The notes under the pieces are model-generated. The model did no database searches, was not told where the DNA came from, and saw nothing but the letters and a program-made list of their open reading frames with translations. Shown here piece by piece: positions 14,055-25,128 of a stretch of 64,000 bases of DNA (position 1 is its first letter; the number at the start of each line of letters is the position of its first letter). A program made the translations under genes and the position numbers. The stretch comes from Colletes latitarsis (lineage: Eukaryota; Arthropoda; Insecta; Hymenoptera; Colletidae), in assembly GCF_051014445.1 (NCBI RefSeq), contig NC_135141.1, positions 28,667,422 to 28,731,421 on the forward strand, in the 5' to 3' direction.

Positions 14055-14300
14055 AAATACGATGGAAATATTTTCTTCTTGATGTCTTCATCAACTCCAC
14101 GATGTTTTTCTAAAACATACACTTATATACAATAAATATGACAAGATATTTTCTTCTTGGTGTCTTCGTCAATCCCACGATGTTTTTTCTAAAACATACA
14201 CTCATATATAATAAATATAACTCACATAAAACAAAGAAATATGAAAAGATACTTTCTTTTTGGTGTCTTTGTTAATCCCACGATGTTTCCCTGAAACATA
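14055..14300. repeat. Tandem repeat, about 78-103 bp x 3
   Basis: Three copies of a unit containing 'ttttcttcttggtgtcttcgtc', 'cccacgatgttt' and 'taaaacatacac' begin near 14068, 14146 and 14249. The first interval is shorter, apparently through loss of the 'aaacaaagaaatatgaaaag' part present before copy 3. Between 14300 and 15330 the DNA is AT-rich and I see nothing else in it. Confidence 0.75.
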
Positions 14301-15331
14301 AAACTCAGACAGTAAATAAAATTGTATGTAATATTTCCCTATGCACGATCAAGTTCGTATCCATTTACTGTTTCCAATTCCATTCTTCAATGATTATACG
14401 TATATTCTGTAACAAGAACTTGTTCAAAGGATTAGTAACTGAAATGAAAGTATATTAATGGACACAGAAAAAAATAATTATATACGGTCAAGATAGACTC
14501 ATGGTCATCGATCATAATAAAACTGATATTATAAAATTAATATTTGAACGAAACCTTCCACGAGTAAAAATTGATATTAAAGAGTTTAAAAACATAAATA
14601 TTATGTAATTGAAATTAAATCGAAAGTTAAAGTCGTCTCAGTGTTAAGATAAATAACAAATAGATTGAAAATTGTATTCATTTATAACCGTAGATTTTAT
14701 TTCTCATTTCCTTTATAAAATAAAATATTTTTCAAAAGGTACACATTGCAATAATTATATTTTACTGTATTGAAAATTATATTAGGTTCGTACAGAAAAA
14801 TCAATAACGAACGAAAATGTCGATTCTACACGGAAATTAACTCTCAATATGAAATATCGAATTGCAATTTCCATACTCTTTTGATGCAAACATTTGATTT
14901 TCCATCAATTAAAACAACGATCGCGAACAAACTTTGATTCATGTAAAGAATACAAAATATTTATAAAAAAATCCACTATTTATAAATAACAATTGGGTTG
15001 AAAAGGTTATTATATCCCGTAAAAATTATCAACTCTAATAATGAATAATTGGTGATATAGATATGTATATTAGAATCATGAATTTAATCTATGACACTAA
15101 TTAATCATAATACAGCATTTTTAAATGCATCACAAATCTGTAATAAAAATATATTCATAAAAATTACAGGTTTTAACGCGTTCTGAAAAAGGAAATAATT
15201 GGTCTGTTTACACCAGTACTATCAAGCAGTATTTCTATTGACAAATATATAAAGAAAGGGAAATATTTCACATAGTTAGGGTAAATATTCCACTCATAAA
15301 TTCAAAAAACAACCCGTGAGTGGATTTCTCT

Positions 15332-16884
15332 CGCAACTCTAATTTATATAATAAAAAAGTATACGCGAGTGGTGCTTATTATTCGTAAAATGAACCACAC
15401 AGGGTTCCTTTATTAATTAAATCACGTGCACCAGTATTCAATCATACGCAACACTAATTTTAATAATGACGTTGAGCCATTCGAGGCTTTGTAGAATCCC
15501 AGCTTCCTTCTTGATGGTCCTGGTGCAGTGGCCAGCGTTTTGGCCAGCTTTTGGGCATTGGATCGCTACTCTAATTAATAAAAAACGCGACAAGTCAAAA
15601 TCGCAACGCTAATTTATAATATAAAAATTCCAAACGCGATTTACAACAATAAAAAACAACCGCGAATGGTGATTAATCGCAACACTACCCTGAAAAGTAA
15701 ACGCGAAAAATAGTAATTCGCAACTCTAAGAACAAACCGATCAGTTAATTCGCAACACTATTCTTAAATAACGATAAAAGCAATCGCGTATGGTATTCGC
15801 AACGCTAACCTGAAAAGAAAACGCGAAAAATAGGAAATCGCAACTCTATAAACAAACGCGATTATTGTATATTCGCAACTCTATCTTTAATGGAAATATA
15901 TTTATGTTTCGCAACGCTAATGCAAATCGCGTTGCCCAAAAATGCTGGATCGGGTGCTGGCGTCTTCAGATGTAGCTATAACATACATGCACGAAATAAA
16001 CTAACTACTTCAAGCTACTTCAAACTACAATAGAGTGGCACATATGGGGATGAAGTTAGACGTTTTAATATCGCAACACTACGGGCCAAGCAACGCGATA
16101 AATCAATAATCGCAACGCTAATTTATAATAAAAAAATTCCAAACGCGACTTGCAACAATAAAAGCAACCGCGAATGATAATTATTCGCAACGCTACCCTG
16201 AAAAGCAAACGCGAAAAATAGTACTTCGCAACTCTAATTCGCAATCGCGTTTACTAATAATTCGCTACACTATTTTAAAGCAAACTCCCGGTTCCTAAGT
16301 TTGCATAAAAGAAACGCGAATCGTGTTTAGAAGCAACGCTAACATATCAACGCGATAAATATTTATTCGCAACTCTAGGAGCAAACGCGAACATATTATT
16401 CGCAACTCTAACTTTAATCAAGGGAATCATGGTACATGTGAATGCACATGTACTGGCCACAAAATATACTAGCTACTTCTAATACTACAGTTGGGGAAGA
16501 ATTTTGGCATTGAAAGTATCGCAACGCTAAATAAAAAATCGCACGATTAATCAAGATCGCAACGCTAATTTATAGCATGAAAATTACAAACGCGGTTGAT
16601 ATCCATTATGTATATAAAAGAGTAAAAAAGCAACGCGAATGGTGATTGTTCGCAACACTACCCTGAAAAGCAAACGCGAAAAATAGTATTTCGCAACTCT
16701 ACGAGCAATCGCGTTTATCGATAATTCGCAACGCTATTTTAAAAGCAAACGTTCAGTAGCTAAGTTTGCAAAAAAGCAATCGCGTATCGTGCCAAATCGC
16801 AACACTACCCTGAAAAGTAAACGCGAAAAACAGTAACTCGCAACTCTATAAGCAAACGCGATTATTGGATATTCGCAACTCTAT
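15332..16884. repeat. Array of about 25 CGCAACNCTA motifs in three higher-order units
   Basis: The 10-mer cgcaac[a/g/t]cta recurs about 25 times on the + strand, for example at 15332, 15447, 15602, 15678, 15719, 15751, 15799, 15839, 15874, 15910, 16072, 16110, 16186, 16227, 16368, 16401, 16520, 16558, 16651, 16692, 16727, 16798, 16839 and 16874. Spacing is mostly 32-48 bp, with some gaps of 70-76 bp and larger gaps at the cassettes between units. Most intervals contain an acgcga or tcgcgt core. On top of this lie three larger units starting near 15550, 16055 and 16505. Each has a first pair of motifs, the string 'cgcaacgctaatttata', and a tail cassette holding a dyad and 'aactacttc'-like sequence. 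No frame is open through the array. It is not a CRISPR: repeats are only 10 bp and degenerate, and the host is an animal. Confidence 0.85.
16432..16453. repeat. Perfect 9-bp dyad in array cassette
   Basis: gtacatgtg and cacatgtac are perfect reverse complements around the loop aatg. The dyad occupies the cassette that closes the second higher-order unit of the array. Confidence 0.7.
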
Positions 16885-16912
16885 GTATATCATAACCGCG
16901 AGTTGCCCTGAT

Positions 16913-16966
16913 GGCTGGCATGTATGGTGCAATCATGTACTAGGTACATGCATACGTAAGCCAGCC
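16913..16966. repeat. Inverted-repeat cassette, copy 1
   Basis: The outer arms ggctggc/gccagcc and inner arms catgtac/gtacatg form an imperfect hairpin with the centre 'tag'. It closes the third higher-order unit of the array. It is duplicated immediately downstream. Confidence 0.8.
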
Positions 16967-16987
16967 AACAGAATACAGGGGAAGGAT

Positions 16988-17041
16988 GGCTGGCATGTAT
17001 GGTGCAATCATGTACAAAGTACATGCATACGTGAGCCAGCC
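16988..17041. repeat. Inverted-repeat cassette, copy 2
   Basis: This second hairpin cassette has the same outer arms (ggctggc/gccagcc) and inner arms (catgtac/gtacatg), and the same length, as the one at 16913-16966. The copies differ at a few positions, mainly in the centre (caaag here, ctagg there) and one base before the right arm. The shared left strand 'tggcatgtatggtgcaatca' is identical. Confidence 0.8.
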
Positions 17042-17059
17042 AGAAAAATAAACTAACTA

Positions 17060-18940
17060 CAACTACGGACGAGTTAAGTGACAAAGTAGTAATAGGAATG
17101 ACTTTCCATCCTCATCCGAGGATGAAGATGAAAAGCCATTTGTTGTAGCCCGCTCTTGAAACAGTTTGTCAGGGCCTCTTCAGCCCATATAGAGCCTTTT
17201 CTTTCTTCGGCGGTCCTGCCGAAGTCTGAAACTTACTTAAGACTTGGCTCGAGATTTTGTGCAATACGTAGTCTTCCAACAATATACGAATTGTTGGTCG
17301 AGCATACGTGGTGAATCTCGAGGGGGACGAGCGTTTCGTAAGGGACCTAATCACGACCGCGAACGCGAGAGAGCGACTTTAAGAGTCGCGCGATTCGATG
17401 AGTCGAAAATAAAGCTGAAACAAACAGCATACACTGTTTGAATCAGCAAAATTTCTACCCTCGAAATCGTAACTACAGGAACAGAACTGCCACGCGAGAA
17501 CGCGCCTACCCGAATTACTAATGTGGACAGTCCTGCCCTGACCCTACCTACTTAGATTTAGCACACATACCAGAGAATAAGTTACCTACCTACCTAACCC
17601 TATATTTAAAAAATTCCAAAACTCAATCACGCAAACATACACTCCACGGTTCTCATTCTGAATGTCCGGGCGCGACCTAAACTAGAGAGGACTCCCCGGG
17701 GTTCCTCCGACACCCGGACATAACTGACTTCAATCACACTCTAATTGTGTACGTACCAGTTTTTGCAGTGGACTGACAAAGTTAGTGTCCATTGCGTACT
17801 TCTATTATTTATGTAAAACATTTTAATATATCTAATATAGTCTTTATTAAAATATACTCTATATGATGATTATATAAGATTGAAAATTCATTGTGCATTT
17901 TACAATATTATTGACGTGTATGCAATACGAGCCATTGTCAAGTAAATAATAACTATAAGTTTAATATTATTATTGTGATTGTTATGAATTTAATGTTGAA
18001 AAATTCTGTATCTAAATTGTAATAAACTTTTGAAACGATGCACTTCCACAACCTAACCACAAACACACACATGTGGACAGTACATCGTGCACGATACACC
18101 AGCATTGTCAGTCGCACAGATTATTATAAATGTTACAAACTAAGTCATCGTGCCCCGTTGCCTTCGCTCGTGCAAATAACACCTGGGCATGTGCATGAAC
18201 TTAGGCAACGAACACGGAAAAGTATCCTGAAAATCCTGACTAGAAAAATTGGTTATTAATAATTAACTAAACGGTATCTATTCTCAGTTAAAATGACTCG
18301 ACTTGTATATATGTAATATATCAACAACAGAGTACGTTAATATTGAAAAGTATTATTATTCAAAAAAAATTTGTGACTGAAATTTAAATGTTTAAAATGA
18401 AAGACTTTAATTAAGATATAATTTACTTTGCAAATTGAAATAAATTTATTAAATTATCATTCAAAATATTCAATTAACCTTGGTCGATTCTGTCGTCAAA
18501 GTAAATTTTTTAAAAGATGAAATTAATATACGTGTTCCTTTGAGTTGAAAATCGACCAGTCGCGATACGCCTTCTTGCACGTGAAATACATCATATGATG
18601 TATTAATTAATAAAACGAATATTTAATAATTATATTACTGTTGTAAGATATTCTACTCAATCATATGATTCATATAATATTTTCACATTATATTAATTTA
18701 TATTCTACTCAATCGTATAATTTATATAAAGCTAATAAAAATATTTCATATATTTTATAAAAATTGTGTAATAATCATATTGTGTAACATTTATTGGTAA
18801 CATTAAAAAACGCGAGTGCAAGAAGACCCTAGCCTGCACTAAAAAAATATAACAATTGATGCTCACGGGTATTTTTCATACTCGTGGTCACTTAACTCGT
18901 CAAAAATACTAAATATACAACTGGTCACCCGTGTTGATTC
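17060..18940. other. No gene recognised
   Basis: This stretch starts with a moderately GC-rich part (17.1-17.76 kb) containing splice-like signals and a hairpin (17662-17721), then turns AT-rich. A frame from 18038 is open for 73 codons but resembles nothing I know. The first part could be an untranslated or non-coding exon; I cannot show it. Confidence 0.35.
17662..17721. repeat. GC-rich hairpin
   Basis: atgtccggg (17662-17670) pairs with cccggacat (17713-17721). Inside it, gagga/tcctc flanks the palindrome ccccgggg, so a two-part stem of about 60 nt can form. Confidence 0.65.
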
Positions 18941-18959
18941 GAACCTTTCGTTCTACAAC

Positions 18960-20929
18960 ATGATTGGGGACCAGAGGAACACAAATAGCATGCAACTCAC
19001 GAACGATAAACCTTTGTGATAACTGCATGATGATGATGCTGCTGCTGCCCAATGGAAGTCGCTAAAGCCCTCTGCATGGTCCTGCTATAAAGAATAAGAA
19101 AGTAATTTTAATATATTGTTAAAATTATAGAGACTTTTAATTAAAAATTTCAAAGTATAAATTTATGCTTACGTTGTTCACTCGTGGTCCATCGCCCGAT
19201 ACCCCCCCGGGTACTGCTGCTGGTTTTCAGGATCACGTTCAGTGGCTGTAAGAAAACTGTAAGAAAACAATTAGAATCTACTGTTAAAGCTGTAGAGATT
19301 TTTAATCAAAAATTTCAAAGTATAAATTTATACTTACATTGTTTACTCGTAGAGTACCGCCTAATACTCCTCTTCAGCGATGCACTGACTCTAACCACGG
19401 TAACGAAGAATTTTGATTTCAAAATAAAAAGATAATCAAATTTATTAGATATTAAATTAAATTGCCGCGACCGAAGATTCATATCGGCGAACAAATGATT
19501 CTATTCTCGCGATTCAGAAAACAAGAAGAGCCACGATGCTCTGTAAGTAATTTAATACTGCGTAAGAAACACTGATTCTATTATCGCGTAACCTAACACG
19601 AAAACGACTCAGGGTCACTTTACCCCGAAAAACAAACTGTTGCTACGCACAAACACCGAAGCTACCGGCCGCATTGCTCGCGGCCAACAAAATTTCCTGG
19701 AAAGAAAACGCTGAAAAGAAAAGGACGGGAAACAAGAAATACAACACGCACATCTGTGCTTTGCCTATCAGTTTTCTTTTTCTCTCTTCCTATCCAATAT
19801 TCGTCACAGAAATACTGCTTTACTTGGAAATATTAAACACAGTTTGTCACGTCTGACCGTAAAAGGTCAGTGCCACCACGATGAAATATTCTCGAGCAAT
19901 GTGCGAGATTCCAACGATAAAATAGCTACGAAAATAATTGCGTACAAGTAAATTGATTCAATTTATAAATATTATATCACCAATTTTCATAATTAGAGTT
20001 GTAAGCATGACTATGTTTACTTTATCGAATGTTACAATATACCGTAATTTTTATAAATATTCCGAAATTTCCAAAAATTAAAGTTCGTTGGTTACTTATG
20101 CTTAAATAGCATATTCCAACTACGCAGCTTCTACGTTTTCTTAAACTTGCATCGAAATATGAATGCAAATTCCAATTACGACAATTCATACAGACAGAAA
20201 TATAAACAATCAATTAAACGACACTCGGAAATATTAAATCGCGATCAGAATACAGTTAAATATAACGCTATTACAATTTATCGTTAATGTCTGCCGACGC
20301 CATTTTATATGCTTCGATATATCGAACTGGATAAAAAGTTTGTCAATGATATTCATCATTTATCTTAACAGTGGCCGATTAGAAAATTATAATCATGCTT
20401 GCAAGGAATAATTTAATAAAGAAATAAAAATGTATAAATATTAATATGCACGTTAATTTTCGTTGTAATAGTTTCAACGTTACCAATATTCCCTCCAAAA
20501 CTTGTCGAGTTGTCCGCCATCTGGTATGGTGTCGTTTACGCGCCAATGAAACTTCCCATGGCGTCGAATTTCAATCAGGGACTGCAACAGAAATAAAATA
20601 CAAATTAAATCATAATTAAACCATAATTGATAATAACGAGGTTAGAAGGTTAGGAATACGTACTTCGTTGGTCGCGGAACGCCGATACGTCTTATTATTT
20701 CGAAGAAAAGGAATTCCTTGATTTCGAATTCCAATAAGAGACTGTAACAGAAACGAAATAAAGATCCATTAAAGTACATGAACGATTATTATAATTAAGT
20801 AATGATTAAATCGGTACCGTATTGCAAGAGATCGTAGTTAAAACGCGAGTAGTAATAACGGAAAGATCAACAGGTTAGAATTTACGAACCTCGATCGCGA
20901 AACGCCGATACGTCTTGACACGTCTTACC
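18960..20929 (-). other. Possible spliced minus-strand unit with duplicated exon modules
   Basis: On the minus strand, good acceptor and donor pairs bracket candidate exons 20741..20664 (gttacag/gtacgt), 20581..20484 (ttgcag/gtaacg), 19384..19338 (gtcag/gtaagt) and 19245..19173 (ttacag/gtaagc). They join in one open frame of 95 codons that ends at TGA 19180..19178, eight bases before the last donor. A further acceptor near 19085 would give a 3' exon. The first two candidate exons are related to each other (both begin S-L-I-x-I-R). The last two are also related, and their following introns match. A donor at 20929 may end an upstream exon carrying a string like 'aagacgtatcggcgt', but I found no start codon. 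No protein family is recognised. It may be a fast-evolving gene or a non-coding RNA. Confidence 0.3.
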
Positions 20930-21301
20930 AGGTTAATTTTCAGAGTACGAATGATGGCCCTTCGGCTGTGCTCGGTAACGCTCGCGAATTAGACGACGGG
21001 GTGAGGGAAGGCCCGATGTTTCACGAAGCTTGTATTACGAACCCGAGGGGTGCCTCAGGTAGAAACCGCGAATACAAAACAAATAAACGAATATTGATGG
21101 TTGGCGATATAACGTACAAATTAAATATAACTCACACTTTTGTCGATTTATAGCAGCAGATGACAAGATTCGTGAATTTGTTAACATTATTCACTTCGAT
21201 AATTATTTACAACTTTAACTAGCCAAAGAATCGCGAATAATTCGTACGTCTCAACTCGTATGCATTTACACACACTAATTCAGTGAGTTTCTCAATTGAT
21301 C

Positions 21302-21452
21302 GCCATCCATGAGAAGAGGGCGCTAAAATCATCACTCGATTTTTAGGTCGGTATGACAGTAAATTTGGGCCACGAAAGTCCATATGAACTTTCTGCTGCA
21401 ATACCGACCTGAAAATTTGGAGGTGATTTTAGCGTCCTCTTCTCATCTATGG
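21302..21452. repeat. Long inverted repeat (foldback) of a dispersed family
   Basis: Arms of about 52 bp (21302-21354 and 21401-21452) are imperfect reverse complements around a 46-bp spacer containing 'gggccacgaaagtcc'. The right arm and about 150 bp beyond it match the interior of the TIR element at 26692-27028, and the sequence ends with the 'cggtcggtaaagtgttaa' string also seen at 10229. This is probably a composite or degraded transposon. Confidence 0.65.
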
Positions 21453-21629
21453 AACTATTCACTGAATTAGTATCGATGTGAGTTGGCTATGGGGAAGGGA
21501 TTGAAATTCATTTCTAAATCTGTTGTTAATGTTGCGAGTGACACGAAAATGGTAATGAGGTTTCGAATGGGGCGAAAAAATACATTGGTAAATAAATTTA
21601 ACGCTAACGGTCGGTAAAGTGTTAAAATA

Positions 21630-24600
21630 GTAATCTGTTTGTAACATTTGTTCTTATTGTTATAAATTGCGTAGAATCATAGAATTATCGACAGGCGTGA
21701 TACAATCGAGGAAGACGAAGCACGTATGTCAATAAAAATTTGAATTCGTATTACTGAACACAGCTTCGATGATCGATTCGCGCGGGAGAATCGCGTTCCC
21801 TGTATCGAGGACACTGGCGTTCTCCACGGCGCGTCGTAGTGCATCTCTCTTCATGCATCACAATGTGTTGCAGCACTGCATTATGCAATATGTCACCGTC
21901 AGGTCACGCGGGTGAACACGTTGAAGGTGCACTGTTTCAAAGTTCCCAAAATGTTCGAATTTCCGAGGAAATTGGCTGGACAAGACGAGCATCGCTACTC
22001 GCGCGAATAACTGTTCTAATGTTAGCGAACTTCACTTCTCAACGCTTTCGACAGACTTCGTGAAGAAAACTGATATTTCACCGTACGAAACGCGATCTTG
22101 TCTATTTTATCGAATCCCCTAGCTAAAGCATAATAAAAGAAAAATGTAACACCGTACAAATAAAATATTTACAAATAAATAATTATGTACAAACGGAATG
22201 GAATCTTATCTATTTTCCTTAGAATTAATAATAAAATGGGATTTTACTTAATTTCTAGTCACTCGTTTGAGAATGCAACGGGTTCGCCCTGATATTTTTA
22301 GGTATATAGATGCTGATAGGAACACTAACAGAATTTTTATCTTCAAACTACATTCTGTTATGTTTATCGATTTTTTTCTACCTATTTTCCCACGTAAACA
22401 GCTTATACAGTCTCCTTGAGCTAGATGTGAAATTTCCATTCGGTTGATTTTCACCATCGCCGGAAACCTCTTGTATAAAATATCTCTCCTGCGACAGAGT
22501 ATATAAACCACAGGCCACGGAATTTTGTTCCGTCCTTCACCGCTGGAGAATGCATAAAATTGTTATTTTCTCGTCAGCGTTTCCGAAACGATAATAAAAC
22601 AAACGCAGTTTTATTCTTTGCCGCGTTGTTACCGATCCGTAATTGATAAAAAAGAAAAGTAAATACCACAATTTTGCGACATAAAATACGAGAGGACTGT
22701 ACAATTTTGTAAATTAAAATTTAGAACAAAAATTATAAACGCTTATCTAACGCCTTAATATTATCGAATTCGCGTGGACACCTTCGTCGTTGAAGTTGAT
22801 CGCAAACGTTCGACGCGTTAAATGTTAATGAGCAGAGTTTTAATCAAGGTTTGCAATCAATGTTCGTAAGAAAATATTTGATTCCCAAAGAAACTCTGGA
22901 CAACTTGCACGGTCCGATCGATATCCAATTTCTTTAATTGGCTGTTTCAACTAATACCGAGGAACAACGTCGAAAAAGAGTTCGCGAAACTTTACAGACG
23001 GGCCTTAGATCGCACGCAACGACGACGAAACTTTTGCATTCGTTCTTAAAACAGTCGGAAATAAATCCGGGGATGGTAAAACGGTAACCTCGGTCTCAGG
23101 GGATTGAAATCGTTAAAAACACTAGTGGCACTGAGTTCGTGAAGAATTTTTCAGGGTCAGCAGCGGAGAAGCTAGTCATGGGCGAACCAACATTACGTAA
23201 ACATAGAATTTTTTAGAATAAATGAATGCAGAACGCAATTTACAGCAAGCATTTTCAAACGTAGGACATTTCGCAATTCTTAATCCAAGTTTCTATTCTT
23301 AACGAATCCCCTTAATCATCGCGAGGTGTCGTTGAAGTCAAGGAACGATTCAATTTTGAAATTAATTTCAGTCAAATCATTGATGAGACTCTGGTTCGTA
23401 CAATTGTCGTGTAATAATTAAAGCGCTTATTTTCAACCTATTAAATACTATATTCATCGCTTATTTTTATCGCCAATTTATTGATAAATCCCATAAAATA
23501 CCCTTACTGTCGACAGACTATGGCGTCATCTCTCCTACTCGTCACCAGAAGGCTACGATGCACTCGTCTCTCTCGCAAGCGTTTGATTGACCCCTCCCTT
23601 GCTATATACACTCTCCTCGACCGAATACCTAATGTCTCCATCGTCTAAAATAGGGTCTGCTAGAAAGACTTTAAAGTAGTTATCGATCACGTCTCGTCTA
23701 GTGCAGGTAAAACTTTTAACACGTCTCGGGACCAATAGTAACACGGTGACGCCGTAAATAAAAATCCTAGAACTATCAATAGATCCCGCATAGAGAGCCC
23801 GATAACATCGCATTACAAAGCAAGAAGAGAAGTTAACCGTTCTTTTCTATAGTCCTTAAACAAATTACCGAAGTCGTATTTTCCCGATAACAACGGGTAT
23901 CGATACTGAGAATCTCGAAACACGATTCGCGACTCCACCGGCCAAGAAACGGTCGATGGGGGAACGAGCGGTAAAACCGCGCTCGAGAACCGACTTTTCC
24001 CCTCGTTTCCTCGCTTTTCGTCGAGAACGATTGGCAATCGACTCGACCCGCCAAGAATCGAGTAATTTAGTGGAGTGTATGCCAGAAGCTCGAGTACGCT
24101 TTCCAGGTATTTGAACAGCCTGGATTTGTTACCGTCACTCCCTCGATTCCATCTCCCCTCAGTTCGCGTCTCTTTGGCCGACAGAGTCCAAAAATACCTT
24201 GATATAAGAAACAATCTGTACCTCGATCAACAACACGGGAGATTATCCCCATCGCTATGTTGCGGAACCTCGATTATTACATGAGAATAATTGTTAAATA
24301 ATAATTTGATTACCTTCGAAGAAACCTAAGTGATTGCAATATTGATATCAGTATGGTGCGAGAATCGCAATCTTCGCGTAACTGAATAATGCTGCACCCA
24401 CGTCGAAGGACAAACGAGTTCGCGGGATTATGGAAATGATCGTTTAAGAGTCCTGTCCGTTTCACGTGGCGCAGGTGGAGCGAGAATTTCATACAGAGAG
24501 TAAATCGACTGACATAGCTCGCGAACAGAGTAAAGCCGATTAAAGACTAATGTCTTGCACAAGAATACTTCGCAGGTCTAAGAACAGACGGAACTTGGAA

Positions 24601-24825
24601 TATTTCGGCAAAGTCCCAGATTAGATGGAACTGAGAATTCTCAAGGTTTAATTTATCTTAATAACATTCGTCTCCGTTTGCACAAAGTTTATAGCATCGT
24701 AGTGTAAAATATTTATTTACCGACGAGATGCTAGCATATAAAGTGTGCAAAGAAAGTACAGTTGTAATTCTACTTTTAAACCTGAACTCCAGTATCCTAT
24801 CTAATATCGATAGTATTATCGATCG
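21630..24825. other. Intergenic, nothing recognised
   Basis: I see no supported gene. Frames at 23553-24284 are open on both strands in a slightly GC-richer patch, without similarity or splice support. No tandem repeat or long inverted repeat was noticed. Confidence 0.35.
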
Positions 24826-24988
24826 CGCCATAGTATTACCTCTGTCGTGCTTCATGGTTGATGTTCGATATTCGACGTTATTTCTAGTGTCAACTGGAAG
24901 TCCAACATCGTGTCCCATCGCTTTCAAATTGATTGAACTTTGATTCATCGGCGAGGACAATATTTTTCCAATCCCCAACGGTCCAATC
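24826..24988 (-). pseudogene. Tc1/mariner-like transposase relic
   Basis: Reading down the minus strand from 24988, one frame gives the Tc1-type signature DWTVGDWKNIVLADESKFN, followed by a glycine and CW before a stop at 24892..24890. It contains the aspartate and DESKF block of the DDE catalytic region. The match then continues in another frame as RNNVEYRTSTMKHDRGNTM, corresponding to the next conserved block (usually R-x-x-VKHGGGSVMVWG). At least one frameshift and several substitutions make it inactive. It lies just downstream of the DNAAF6 stop codon and may be part of that gene's 3' untranslated region. Confidence 0.75.
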
Positions 24989-25128
24989 TCTCGATATTTC
25001 TCAATATTTTTGGAAATCCCCGGTATAATGTGCCACGCCGTGTATCCTCGTAAAAAACTAACTTTTCGCAGAGGTACGAGTGTATCGATGCTTCTACGTA
25101 TACAGAGACGAAGTGACATTACGGTGGA

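Noticed and set aside
15332..16884. CRISPR array
   Set aside because: The regular spacing is superficially similar, but repeats are 10 bp and degenerate, spacers are themselves repeated, and the surrounding genes are animal genes with introns.
23813..24214. 133-codon minus-strand frame with overlapping frames on both strands
   Set aside because: There is no homology and no splice context; it sits in a GC-richer patch where open frames are expected by chance.
24658..25119. 153-codon frame just after DNAAF6
   Set aside because: Only part of it matches a Tc1 transposase and the match switches frame, so it is a relic and not a gene.
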